Counted from the stretch's first letter, positions 15,887 through 23,751 are shown. The stretch: 64,000 nt of DNA from Candidatus Bathyarchaeota archaeon (GCA_026014595.1 JAOZHY010000048.1:1-64000); one strand, 5' to 3'. A program made the numbers and translations. The notes: generated from the letters alone by a model not told the origin.

Positions 15887-16990
15887 CTATTGCCCGATTC
15901 CTATGGTGTTTCCAACGCCGACTATGATGATTTTGTCGCCTTCCTTTGTCCTTTCAAGGATAACGTTTTTCACTCGCTCGATGACTTTGTCAACTGAGTC
16001 TGAAATTTCCTTGCGCATGGGAGAAACCGCGTCGCCTATGTCCTCTTTAATGATGACCGCGTTGATTGGAATGTGATATTTCACGAGGGCCTCTTCAATC
16101 TTGAACTGGTCAACGCCTGGTCCCCCGATTGCTGCGCCTATTCCCTCGGCAACTTCGCCGACTTCCTCACCTTCAAGCTTCAGACCAGCGTCAATCATTA
16201 TAACGTTGGCGATTTTTCCTTCGTTTTCCTCGATGACAGCTTGTACCGCGTCGCCTGGCTTGCCTACGTTGCCGCCTGGACCTTCAGCCTTTATGATGAA
16301 GGCGGTGCGCCCTTCTATGGGCACGGTTGCCACCACGCAGTCTTTAGGCAGTTTACGCGTTTCATAGCCATGCATGAGTTTTGCAGCTACCAATGGACCA
16401 GCGCCGTCGCCTATTGGTTGACCGTAAGCGAACGCTTTAAGCGCGCTTGCATACGCTTCGGCTTCTTTCATAACGAGAGGCAATATCATTTGTAGCTGCA
16501 TTATGACGTAGAGGCTTAGCGTTTTTTTGCCTTGGATATAGTAGTGACGCACAACTTTGTAGATGAAGTTAAGCGCCATAGCCGCTTCCAATGTGTTCTC
16601 GAGATTGTTCACTTGGACTTCGTCGCTGGCGGGCGCCATGATTTTTACTTCATCCTTAAGACGGGTATCTCTTACGTCGAGTATGTGGTCCAGCTTGTAA
16701 ACTATGCCTGCTGGGTCCATGCTCTGCGGGGAGATTGTGAAATACTCCAGGTAACGGTCAACTCTTGGGGTGGGGTCGGTTTGTGGCTTGCCGATTTCTT
16801 TTATGGTTTCTATAGTGATTTTTCGCCCTTCTTCTTTTATGAACTTTAACTTGTAGAGAGACGCTTCAACTTCCCTGATCATCACGTACATTTGGATTCG
16901 TTGCCCGTACAGCATGAACACTACGAATAACAGTATGCTTGCTGCGTAGATTATTTGCGATATTATGTCGCCGCTAGGAACAAAGGCCAC
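15887..16990 (-). CDS. DUF1512 archaeal membrane protein
   Basis: 367 residues starting with GTG. One N-terminal membrane helix (about 10-28) carries a long soluble domain. The phrases DPAGIVYKLDHILD, AFAYGQPIGDGAGPLVAAKLM and IEGRTAFIIKAEGPGGNVGKPG are typical of the DUF1512 family, which is restricted to archaea. The glycine-rich loops resemble a nucleotide- or phosphate-binding fold, but the function is not known. A TATA-like TTTATAA lies upstream at about 17026-17032. Its neighbour is the 5S rRNA gene. Confidence 0.8.
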   Translation of the reverse strand: MAFVPSGDIISQIIYAASILLFVVFMLYGQRIQMYVMIREVEASLYKLKFIKEEGRKITIETIKEIGKPQTDPTPRVDRYLEYFTISPQSMDPAGIVYKLDHILDVRDTRLKDEVKIMAPASDEVQVNNLENTLEAAMALNFIYKVVRHYYIQGKKTLSLYVIMQLQMILPLVMKEAEAYASALKAFAYGQPIGDGAGPLVAAKLMHGYETRKLPKDCVVATVPIEGRTAFIIKAEGPGGNVGKPGDAVQAVIEENEGKIANVIMIDAGLKLEGEEVGEVAEGIGAAIGGPGVDQFKIEEALVKYHIPINAVIIKEDIGDAVSPMRKEISDSVDKVIERVKNVILERTKEGDKIIIVGVGNTIGIGQ

Positions 16991-17072
16991 TTTTTCACCA
17001 CTTCACCAAAAACTATTAGCACTTAGTTATAAATCTTAGCTAACTTCACTCTATATTATCTGCTGTCAAAGT

Positions 17073-17196
17073 GGGCTGCCAGCTTTCCCAGGTTCACGTG
17101 GCCGAAGACCACACTACAGCTGGGAACGGAACGCGGTTTAACTTCTGAGTTCGGAATGGGATCAGGTGGGACCCGCGCCCTTTGGCCGGCAAACCC
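17073..17196 (-). rRNA. 5S ribosomal RNA
   Basis: On the minus strand the sequence contains the universally conserved loop B/C segment CCCATTCCGAACTCAGAAGTT and the loop E/helix IV region near its 3' half. The terminal helix pairs GGGTTTGCC (5') with GGCAGCCC (3') with one bulge, so I set the ends at 17196 and 17073 (124 nt). It is unlinked from 16S and 23S genes in this window, as is usual in this part of the archaeal tree. The exact ends may shift by a few bases. Confidence 0.9.
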
Positions 17197-17289
17197 AGCA
17201 TATTTCATAAGCTTCCCTTCATTAACCTTTCGCTTGTTGTGTTTGTTTATAGTTGCAGATAGCTGTGGTTGTTAGCGTTTGGGATTACG

Positions 17290-17300
17290 GATATATTTTT
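17290..17300 (+). promoter_or_regulatory. TATA-like box upstream of tRNA-Trp
   Basis: GATATATTTTT lies about 45 bp before the tRNA-Trp 5' end. A start some 25-30 nt downstream would give a leader of about 20 nt, which is plausible for an archaeal tRNA gene. This is the only AT-rich box in the interval between the divergent 5S and tRNA-Trp genes. Confidence 0.4.
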
Positions 17301-17377
17301 ATGTCTGCAGTTTCCATTTAGGTGTTCGTACCTGTTGGTGGGGCTGTAGTCTAGGCAGGCATGACGACGGGCTCCAG

Positions 17378-17444
17378 AAAGCAAGCAACGGGTTTGCTGA
17401 CCTCGCCCAGAGGAATGACGAAATTCTGGAGCGGTCTTAGAGAA
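17378..17444 (+). ncRNA. tRNA-Trp intron 1 with box C/D guide-like elements
   Basis: 67-nt intron at the canonical 37/38 position. It holds a perfect box D' (CTGA, 17397-17400), a box C'-like ATGACGA (17416-17422) and a weak D-like CTTA (17436-17439). ACGGGTTT (17388-17395) is perfectly complementary to AAACCCGT (17443-17450) across the 3' exon. The fifth base before CTGA pairs with C39, the position methylated by the tRNA-Trp intron guide in Haloferax (U39 there). TTCTGGAGC (17424-17432) is complementary to the anticodon loop GCTCCAGAA. This matches the known self-guiding tRNA-Trp intron of Euryarchaeota. The box C proper is not obvious. Confidence 0.65.
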
Positions 17445-17450
17445 ACCCGT

Positions 17451-17480
17451 AGGAACGGCCAAGCGACTGTTTCCGGGTAA
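17451..17480 (+). other. tRNA-Trp intron 2, in the variable region
   Basis: About 30 nt between the anticodon stem and the variable loop. The AGG triplet is repeated at both boundaries (17451-17453 and 17481-17483), so the exact splice points are ambiguous by up to 3 nt. An internal GGAA/TTCC pairing (17452-17455/17471-17474) can form the intron stem. I could not draw a textbook bulge-helix-bulge, so a relaxed motif must be assumed. Confidence 0.6.
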
Positions 17481-17543
17481 AGGTCGTCGGTTCAAATCCG
17501 GCCAGCCCCACCAAACGCCACACCAGAACCTTAACGTGGAAAC

Positions 17544-17550
17544 TTTAAAA
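17544..17550 (+). promoter_or_regulatory. TATA box of the M50 protease gene
   Basis: TTTAAAA is centred about 28 nt upstream of the ATG at 17575. That is the distance expected for a leaderless archaeal transcript and supports that ATG over the track start at 17536, which lies before this box. Confidence 0.55.
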
Positions 17551-17574
17551 GACGCGAACTTTTTCTTTATACGT

Positions 17575-18642
17575 ATGAAGTATTCTTTTAAAATTGGCTC
17601 GGTTTGGGGTATCCCCATTGAACTGCACATCACGTTCATACTGCTGATTGGTGCCGTGTTCGTTCTTTTTTATCCAGACCTCTACTTTTTTCTCCTCGTC
17701 GTCTTTCTTTTCGTGTTTGTGGTTTTCCATGAGCTTGCGCATTCGGTTGTGGCGAGGCATTACGGCATCAGAGTTCGCAAAATCGTTCTTTACCCGATAG
17801 GTGGAGTTTCAGAAATTGAGGAGGTTCCGGAAAAGCCGAGCATTGAATGGCGGTTGGCGATTGCTGGTCCGCTCATGAGTTTCGCCGTCGGCGCTGTTCT
17901 TTTAGGCTTGAACCAAATCATTGTGGTGGAGGTGCCTGTGGCGACGCTGGCGCCTTCGATTGCCACTGCTGGAAGCCTAATCTTGGACTTGGCGATTTTG
18001 AACTTTATTCTCGGCGCGTTCAACCTGATTCCGGCTTTTCCCATGGACGGCGGGAGAGTTTTCAGGGCTTTGCTGGCTGAACGGATGAAGTTTTCAGACG
18101 CCACCAAATACGCTGCTTACATCGGCAGGCTCTTCGGCATAGCCATGGTCGTGGTAGGCGTCTTCTACGATTTTTGGCTTATTTTAATCGGCGTGTTCAT
18201 CTACATCGGCGCAAGCGAGGAGGCAGAGCAAACCATAGTCTCAACCAATCTGGCGATGGTGCGAGTTAAGGATGTCATGCAGTCTGAAGCGGGCGCGGTG
18301 CAGCCTGAAACCACTCTTGCGGAAGCGGTGGAAGTGATGTTTAAGGCGCGGTACCACGACGCGCTTGTGGAAAAAGAAGGCGTCTTCCAAGGAGTCGTAA
18401 GCTGGGATGAGATAATGAAAGTCAAGCCTGAGGAAAGAGCCAATTTAACCGTGGGGCAGATGCCGTTGAAATGCATCCGAGTTTTTCAAGATGAATCCAT
18501 CCTTGAAGCCTACAAGGTGATGAACCGAGAAAAAACCGACCTGCTACCCGCCGTTGACCGCGAAGCACCCGATAAAGTTGTCGGAGTCCTGACCAGTGAA
18601 GGCGTGGCGAAAGCCTACGAAAAAGCGAAGAGTCTGCGCTGA
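17575..18642 (+). CDS. Site-2-protease-type (M50) membrane metalloprotease with two CBS domains
   Basis: 355 residues from the ATG at 17575 (MKYSFKIGSVWGIPIELH). It cleaves substrates within the membrane and is usually involved in regulated intramembrane proteolysis. Zinc ligands lie in FHELAHS (HExxH at 52-56) and in the third-ligand motif NLIPAFPMDGGR (Asp158), both in membrane helices. Six or so hydrophobic segments occupy residues 15-215. Two CBS motifs fill 230-355 and probably bind adenine nucleotides to regulate activity. The gene is downstream of tRNA-Trp and has no obvious substrate gene beside it. Confidence 0.9.
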   Translation: MKYSFKIGSVWGIPIELHITFILLIGAVFVLFYPDLYFFLLVVFLFVFVVFHELAHSVVARHYGIRVRKIVLYPIGGVSEIEEVPEKPSIEWRLAIAGPLMSFAVGAVLLGLNQIIVVEVPVATLAPSIATAGSLILDLAILNFILGAFNLIPAFPMDGGRVFRALLAERMKFSDATKYAAYIGRLFGIAMVVVGVFYDFWLILIGVFIYIGASEEAEQTIVSTNLAMVRVKDVMQSEAGAVQPETTLAEAVEVMFKARYHDALVEKEGVFQGVVSWDEIMKVKPEERANLTVGQMPLKCIRVFQDESILEAYKVMNREKTDLLPAVDREAPDKVVGVLTSEGVAKAYEKAKSLR

Positions 18643-18658
18643 AACATGCTTCTGCGCC

Positions 18659-19453
18659 TTAGCTGCTTGCCAAGTATGTGACGGTGAAGCTTGACCCGCC
18701 GGCGCTAATAGATGAGACAGACGCGAGTTGCACGTTCTGCCGGTTGTTCATCACGACCTGAGAGAACGGAAAGCTGCTTATGGCGCCATCACTCTGGTTA
18801 ACGGTATGGTTAACGGTAACGGTTGTGTCTCTGAAAGTTATGCTTCCAAAGTCAGCCAAGGTGCTGATCCGATTGTTCACAGTTGGTCTTTCAACTATCC
18901 ACTCCGCTGAGAGCCGTGAAGAATTGTAAACGAAGTTCTGGTTAAAGCTCTGGCCATTGGTGACATCGAATATCTGTATGAACCACTCATTAGTATCTGA
19001 ATCTACCAGGCGTATTGACGCTGAAACCACGTCGCCTGGAGAAACATTTATGGCGTTTATCGTAATGGAATCGTTAGGTAACATTTCATACCAGACAGAA
19101 TACGTGGGCTGACCATTCATGAAATCGTGCTCTGTCCCAACTTGGATCAATGATCTGTCTAAGAAACCGCCGATGCCTATCCACGCCGCAGAAAAAGTGT
19201 CACCTGCTGAAGCTGCCACTGCAGGCACAGTCCACGAGGCGCTGACACCGGTTACTTCTTGCTGAGGACTTGAAGCGCTTCCAGCTACGACGTACCCTGC
19301 CCAGTCAAGGCTTTCGACACTTGAAACCTGCGAAGTTCTAAGAAAGGTTTCCAGAAGGAACTGGAGCAATGCGAGTGAAACCGCAAATAATAGTATCCAG
19401 AGCAGGATTAGAGAAATCGCTCGAGTTCTCAGTTTTCTCCTGGTCTTATGCAA
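18659..19453 (-). CDS. G1-family (eqolisin-type) glutamic endopeptidase, membrane-anchored
   Basis: 264 residues. A basic N-terminus and one membrane helix (about 12-32) are followed by a beta-sandwich domain. Family landmarks are all in order: SLDWAGYVV, VSASWTVP, AAWIGIGG, the catalytic Gln in SLIQVGTE (Gln104), the YSVWYEMLP strand and the catalytic Glu in SAEWIVERP (Glu184). G1 peptidases were first known as acid proteases of fungi and later found in prokaryotes. With the helix as anchor the domain would lie outside the cell. An acid-active surface or secreted protease is the likely role. Confidence 0.85.
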   Translation of the reverse strand: MHKTRRKLRTRAISLILLWILLFAVSLALLQFLLETFLRTSQVSSVESLDWAGYVVAGSASSPQQEVTGVSASWTVPAVAASAGDTFSAAWIGIGGFLDRSLIQVGTEHDFMNGQPTYSVWYEMLPNDSITINAINVSPGDVVSASIRLVDSDTNEWFIQIFDVTNGQSFNQNFVYNSSRLSAEWIVERPTVNNRISTLADFGSITFRDTTVTVNHTVNQSDGAISSFPFSQVVMNNRQNVQLASVSSISAGGSSFTVTYLASS

Positions 19454-19595
19454 GCTTTTTCACCTTTCAAACTCCATGAACTGCAGGGATTGTGCGCTCA
19501 AAAATCTCATATTTTTCTACTCGGATACTGAGGAATAAACATTGCGGCGTTTCTGAGTGGTATAGGCTTATGTTCTAGCGCGCGAGTGTATTTGT

Positions 19596-20435
19596 ATGTT
19601 TCGTGTGGAAACAATGAATCGGAAGGATTTTACTTTTGCGGTCCAGCTCTCTAACACCATGAACTGGAACATGACAATTGACGACTTCGAGTTGGCAACG
19701 GCGCTTGAGCCTGAAGGATGCTTCATACTTCTGCAGGACTCTGAGCGGTTGGGTATAGCCACGACGGTGAGTTTTGGTAAAGTCGGCTGGTTCGGCAACC
19801 TGATTGTGAGAGAAGAATACAGAAAAAGGGGCGCGGGAAGTTTTCTGTTAAGGCATGCGTTGGATTACTTGAAGGGTGCGGGCGTTGAAACGGTTGGGCT
19901 TTATGCTTACCCGCACCTGATTAAGTTCTATGAGAGTTTCGGTTTCAAGGTTGACGAGGAATTTCTTGAGTTGCATGGCAAACCATTGCCCCGCACAGCG
20001 TCTGAAACATCGAGGAAAATTCAAAGGCAGGATGTCGATGCCGTAATTGATTTTGACAGCCAGTGCTTTGGAGCATGCAGAACCAAACTGTTGGAGCACA
20101 TCTTTCGAGAAAAGAAGAACCTGTGCTACTTCTCTGCTGATGAGGGCGGCGTCAAGGGATACGTTGCAGCGAAGGTTTTTGACGGAATGGCTGAGGTCGG
20201 TCCACTGGTGTGCCACAGAAAACATGTTGATGCCGCTGTGATGCTTCTAGAGGCCGTGTTGAGCAGGTTGGGGGAGCTTAACGTTTTCATGTGCGTGCCG
20301 GCGAAAGAGACCGCGCTTCTCGACTGGCTGTCTGAAGCGGGGTTTCGCAGTGATTTTCATGTGGCAAGAATGTTTTTAGGTCCCGCCGTTGCATCAAACT
20401 GCTTATACGTGGCAGAATCTCTGGAGCGAGGATGA
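19596..20435 (+). CDS. Two-domain GNAT acetyltransferase
   Basis: 279 residues. The first half is a standard GNAT fold, with the acetyl-CoA-binding loop in EEYRKRGAGSFLLRHAL and the terminal strand YPHLIKFYESFGF. The second half (about 130-279) resembles the extra domain of the GNAT proteins that carry an acetyltransferase-18 module. The substrate is unknown. It is the first gene of a three-gene run: its stop is 6 nt before the next ATG. GNATs of this type often act on amino groups of small molecules or protein N-termini. Confidence 0.85.
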   Translation: MFRVETMNRKDFTFAVQLSNTMNWNMTIDDFELATALEPEGCFILLQDSERLGIATTVSFGKVGWFGNLIVREEYRKRGAGSFLLRHALDYLKGAGVETVGLYAYPHLIKFYESFGFKVDEEFLELHGKPLPRTASETSRKIQRQDVDAVIDFDSQCFGACRTKLLEHIFREKKNLCYFSADEGGVKGYVAAKVFDGMAEVGPLVCHRKHVDAAVMLLEAVLSRLGELNVFMCVPAKETALLDWLSEAGFRSDFHVARMFLGPAVASNCLYVAESLERG

Positions 20436-20441
20436 TGGCGC

Positions 20442-21794
20442 ATGCCTGACGATCTATGCCGCAAACTCTTGGAGGATTTTCTCAGAAACTCTTGGACATG
20501 TGTGAAGGACACTGTTGAAGCGCTTGCTGGCTTCAGCGACGTTAGAAAAGTGGTTTTCTTCTGGTTCAAGAATGGAAGGAAAACTGAGCAAACTTTTGAG
20601 GGAACGCATTTCTTTCTGAGGAGTTCAGTTGAGTACTCAAACCCGCAGCTGACCGTAGAGGAAGTGCAAGGCATCATAGGCGCACGCATGCTCGAAGCCT
20701 GCGGAAACCACTTTCACGCTTACGGCTTGAAAGAGCCGGACACCGCTGATTTTGACGAAATATGCGAGGCGCTGAAAAAACCGCCGGAGGGTCTTATTGT
20801 GCCATTTCTGCTTAACACTGACGATATAGAGCCAGACCGTTACTCCATGAACCCGATGAGAAAGTCAATCGTTGCCAGCGGGCAGAGCGCTTTTCCAGTC
20901 GCTTACGTGAAGCCAGAGCCGTTAGTCATGGACAAGCAGTTCTTGAGCAAGTATGAAGGAAAATTGCTTGCGAAAAGCGAAGCCGAACTCATAAACAGCT
21001 ATCATGCAAGCGCTAAAGACTCTTACTTGGACTTCGTGGATTCTGTGAAGTACGCCGAGATGGATGAGTTCTCGCAAACCTTCGGGATTAACTTGTCGCT
21101 TCCTGCTTTGCGGATGCCGTTAGCCACATTGCAAGCCGAAGACAAGAGCGGTTTGCTGCATCACATAATCCGCGAGACCCACAGGGACTATGAGGCGGTC
21201 AGCCAAGCGTACTCGTGCATGGGAAGGAGCATGGCGAAGAGAACAACGTTGCTGACGGTGCCGCACTCGAAGAAGGGTTACGGTTCCAAACGCGCCGCCC
21301 GAGGCAGACTCCACTTCAACGAGGCAAACCTGGAAAGTGTTCATGTCAAATACGAAACCACGCCGCTTTACCCGAACTCGGTTGACCCAGACGACGTTAG
21401 CATCGCAGAGGCTGAAGACGACTTCACCGTGGCAGGCGAAAAACTCGCCCAGTACAACTTCAAGGAAACGCCTTCGTCCCCGCAGTTCTTCCTCTACTCT
21501 TTAGGGTCGCCTGAAAATGGCGTGGTATGGCATGGCATAGGAGCGTACGCTGCGCCGCAGCTGCTGCACAGTTACGTTTCCGTGCACAACGCCTGCATGA
21601 AACAGCTGACCAAGGATTTGAAGGATATGTACGGAGTGAAAACGAGTGTGCCGATGCAGTTTAACCTTGCACCAGAAGGCATGTGGGTTCACCCTCTATA
21701 CCACAACATCGACGCCGGCATAGGCACCGTGGGAAACCCGTCGGAACTGGTTCGCAGGGGCATGAAAATCGAGCACCTTTCAGCGTTCAAGTAG
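20442..21794 (+). CDS. Uncharacterised 450-residue protein in a GNAT/protease operon
   Basis: No family recognised. The protein is soluble, mixed alpha/beta, with several paired His and Cys residues (CGNHFHAYGL, SGLLHHIIRETH, YSCMGRSMAKRTT) that could bind metal or nucleic acid, and a late aromatic/histidine segment (GMWVHPLYHNIDAG). Translation starts with a good site (GGAGCGAGGATGATG...) only 6 nt after the GNAT stop, and the downstream HExxH gene begins 14 nt after its own stop. The function is therefore likely linked to both neighbours. The opposite-strand ORFs here are shadows. Confidence 0.7.
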   Translation: MPDDLCRKLLEDFLRNSWTCVKDTVEALAGFSDVRKVVFFWFKNGRKTEQTFEGTHFFLRSSVEYSNPQLTVEEVQGIIGARMLEACGNHFHAYGLKEPDTADFDEICEALKKPPEGLIVPFLLNTDDIEPDRYSMNPMRKSIVASGQSAFPVAYVKPEPLVMDKQFLSKYEGKLLAKSEAELINSYHASAKDSYLDFVDSVKYAEMDEFSQTFGINLSLPALRMPLATLQAEDKSGLLHHIIRETHRDYEAVSQAYSCMGRSMAKRTTLLTVPHSKKGYGSKRAARGRLHFNEANLESVHVKYETTPLYPNSVDPDDVSIAEAEDDFTVAGEKLAQYNFKETPSSPQFFLYSLGSPENGVVWHGIGAYAAPQLLHSYVSVHNACMKQLTKDLKDMYGVKTSVPMQFNLAPEGMWVHPLYHNIDAGIGTVGNPSELVRRGMKIEHLSAFK

Positions 21795-21808
21795 GAGCAG
21801 CAAGGGCG

Positions 21809-22339
21809 ATGAACTGGCTGGATTACGCAGTGTTTAGGACGTTGCGTTTGTTCGGCAGGCTGCCTTTAAACAAGATAGTAGGATTCGGAGCTTCCACCCG
21901 AACATTCGCGGATTACTTCAAGGGCTTCGAAAAAGTGCCTGCAGTGCGCAGCATTTTCGGCGATAAAACAGAAGAAGTTCTGCGCAACCTCAAAGTGGAT
22001 ATCACGTGGTTCAGCGGGTACATGTTCGTCAACAACGCCAACGGTCACCTCGTCATAAGCGCGCGGTACCTGCACGACGGCGACAAGGTGGACATTTACT
22101 TGGACCTAATTCATGAGCTATACCATGTCAAGCAGCACATGGAAGGGAAAGAGCTCTTCGACAACCGCTACAACTACGTGGATAGACCCACGGAAGTTGA
22201 AGCCTACCGTTACACCGTGCAAGAGGCTCGGCGCATCGGTCTCAGCGACAAGAGAATATGCGATTACCTCAAAACCGAGTGGATGAGCGACCAAGACCTG
22301 AAACGGCTTGCGAACGCCGTCGGCGTCACATGCTGCTAA
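21809..22339 (+). CDS. HExxH metallopeptidase-like protein (ImmA-like)
   Basis: 176 residues from the ATG at 21809, with a GGAG and AAGGG before it. The track's 21683 start extends back into the upstream gene in another frame. A zinc-peptidase core is visible: LIHELYHVKQH (HExxH at 102-106) and a downstream Glu in RPTEVEAYRYTVQEA (129 or 131) as third ligand. The rest has no hydrophobic segment, so it is cytosolic. The scheme resembles the ImmA/IrrE or SprT-like group, but it is a distant match. It is the third member of the GNAT operon and could process or be regulated by the 450-residue unknown. Confidence 0.7.
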   Translation: MNWLDYAVFRTLRLFGRLPLNKIVGFGASTRTFADYFKGFEKVPAVRSIFGDKTEEVLRNLKVDITWFSGYMFVNNANGHLVISARYLHDGDKVDIYLDLIHELYHVKQHMEGKELFDNRYNYVDRPTEVEAYRYTVQEARRIGLSDKRICDYLKTEWMSDQDLKRLANAVGVTCC

Positions 22340-23511
22340 ACACCGAGTGCTTCATGGTAAACCCGCAGCATCTTCTGTGCACAGATGTCCCATGTAAAAT
22401 TGTTCGAAACAAACTCGCGCCCCTTGTGCCCCATCTGCTCTCGCAAAGAGTAGCTGGACAGCAACTTAATGAGGACATCGGCTAGTTCACGGCTGCTGGG
22501 CTTTACAAGCAACCCGGTCTCTCCGTCTAACATTGCTTCGGGGACTCCGCCCACATTAAAGGCGACAACGGGTTTGGCGGTTGCCTGCGCTTCCAACAAC
22601 GCGATGCCCTGACCCTCTTGGATTGATGGGAGAGCAAACACGTCGGCGCAGTTGTACACGGCGGGAAGCACGTTTTCTTTCACGTCGCCCAAGAACACGA
22701 AATTCCGTGACAGGTCGATTTTTTCCAGGTACGTTTCAAGATGTCCCCTCAGAGGCCCGTTTCCAACTATTACAAAGATTACGTTGAATTCTTTAACCAC
22801 GCGTTTGGCGGCTTCAACAAGATACGGCAAGCCTTTCCGGGGAATTAGTCTTCCCACGAAGAGGACGCAGAGCTTGTTGTCTATTCCAATTTGGCGCTTG
22901 ATTTTCTCCAAGCCGCCGAACGGCTTGTATCTTTGGGGGTCCACGCCGTTTGGCACCACCCTTATCTTCGCGGGGTCTGCGCCGTAGAACTGGTGTATCT
23001 TCTTGGCTGAGTATTGGCTCACAGTTACGATTAGGGTGGCGTTTCGGGCTGTTTCTCCTTCGATTCTTGCAAGCCGATACATCATGAGGTTAGCAAGCTT
23101 ATCCCTGACCGTCATGGAGCCGCTTTGGAAGGACTGAGCGTACTCATCCGCTAAAACGCCGTGAACCGTGTGTATGAACGGCTTCTGGACGCCCCGCTTC
23201 TTGAGAGCAGTCTGGAATCCGTAGCCGCTGACGGTGTGCGCCTCGTAGACATCCGCTTCAATGGCGTCGGCTGCTTGGGCGAGTGACCTGTTGAAAAACC
23301 AGTTGTCCACTGGGTAGAGCGCGTCTGTGGAGAAGCAGGGAACAAGATGCAGTCCGTTCACCGTGGTGGGCTTTTTGAAGCCTGCTTTTGTGCCGCTGTA
23401 AACTGTCATGTCAACTTCGCCGAGCAAGCGGTGGGCTGTTTCAACTATGCGGCGTTCGACGCCTCCAAAGTAAAGGTGCGGAGGTTGCGTGTTAAAGATG
23501 GCTAAGTGAAT
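22336..23511 (-). CDS. Family 4 glycosyltransferase (GT-B), with no canonical start codon visible
   Basis: A GT4 glycosyltransferase that adds a nucleotide-sugar-derived residue. The C-terminal Rossmann domain has VVPNGVDP, LFVGRLIPRKGLPYLVEA and the EGQGIALLE (E-x7-E) motif with GGVPEAMLDGETGLLV. The track starts at a TTG at 23427, but the frame continues upstream with KIHLAIFNTQPPHLYFGGVE, the normal GT4 N-terminal strand and Gly-rich loop. The frame is open back to a TGA at 23557-23559 and contains no ATG, GTG or TTG before 23427. I have ended the feature at the ATT codon (23511) after a GGGAGGG ribosome site, but an ATT start or a sequencing/frameshift problem are both possible. It is convergent with the HExxH gene (stop overlap of 4 nt). 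Confidence 0.8.
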   Translation of the reverse strand: MHLAIFNTQPPHLYFGGVERRIVETAHRLLGEVDMTVYSGTKAGFKKPTTVNGLHLVPCFSTDALYPVDNWFFNRSLAQAADAIEADVYEAHTVSGYGFQTALKKRGVQKPFIHTVHGVLADEYAQSFQSGSMTVRDKLANLMMYRLARIEGETARNATLIVTVSQYSAKKIHQFYGADPAKIRVVPNGVDPQRYKPFGGLEKIKRQIGIDNKLCVLFVGRLIPRKGLPYLVEAAKRVVKEFNVIFVIVGNGPLRGHLETYLEKIDLSRNFVFLGDVKENVLPAVYNCADVFALPSIQEGQGIALLEAQATAKPVVAFNVGGVPEAMLDGETGLLVKPSSRELADVLIKLLSSYSLREQMGHKGREFVSNNFTWDICAQKMLRVYHEALGV

Positions 23512-23611
23512 CTTGCTCGAACGGGACCCTCCCTTGGTGACGGGCGTTATTATGTTTCAGACTCTTTCAACTTGCCTTATTAATCTGGTGCCGTCCAGTG
23601 TCTGCTGGGTT

Positions 23612-23644
23612 TTACTACGTACATACGCCTTATGTACGTAGTAA
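23612..23644. promoter_or_regulatory. Perfect 14-bp inverted repeat in the ileS/glycosyltransferase divergent region
   Basis: TTACTACGTACATA, a CGCCT spacer, then TATGTACGTAGTAA. The two arms are exact complements. The repeat lies between the divergent glycosyltransferase and ileS genes, about 60 bp upstream of the likely ileS TATA box. The short 5-nt spacer and perfect symmetry suggest a dimeric regulator site, or a hairpin if transcribed. Confidence 0.7.
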
Positions 23645-23703
23645 CGCTGATCTGCTTTTAAGTGTGACACGACTTCGCCCAACTGCATGCGGAAGCTTAA
23701 TGC

Positions 23704-23711
23704 TTTTATAT
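23704..23711 (+). promoter_or_regulatory. TATA box of ileS
   Basis: TTTTATAT lies about 44 nt before the GTG at 23752. The track's ATG at 23710 falls inside this box, so translation must begin further downstream, at 23752. Transcription would start near 23733. Confidence 0.5.
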
Positions 23712-23751
23712 GCAGTTTCGATGTATTTGCGGTGTACTGGGATGCAAGGTG

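Larger units (their letters stand above)
17340..17513 (+). tRNA. tRNA-Trp (anticodon CCA), interrupted by two introns
   Basis: The acceptor stem GGGGCTG at 17340-17346 pairs with CAGCCCC at 17503-17509, followed by discriminator A and an encoded CCA at 17511-17513. The anticodon stem ACGGG (17367-17371) finds its partner CCCGT only at 17446-17450, so an intron interrupts the loop CT-CCA-G/A just after position 37. The T-arm (GTCGG-TTCAAAT-CCGGC, 17486-17502) is preceded by 35 nt where 5 are expected, implying a second intron of about 30 nt. Removing 67 and 30 nt leaves exactly 74 nt plus CCA with a normal cloverleaf (D-stem 3 bp, variable loop AGGTC). The ORF at 17247-17639 overlaps it and is not a gene. 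Confidence 0.88.

Noticed and set aside
17247-17639. 130-residue minus-strand ORF
   Set aside because: It runs across the tRNA-Trp gene, so its reading frame is the reverse complement of the tRNA (including CCA) and cannot be a gene.
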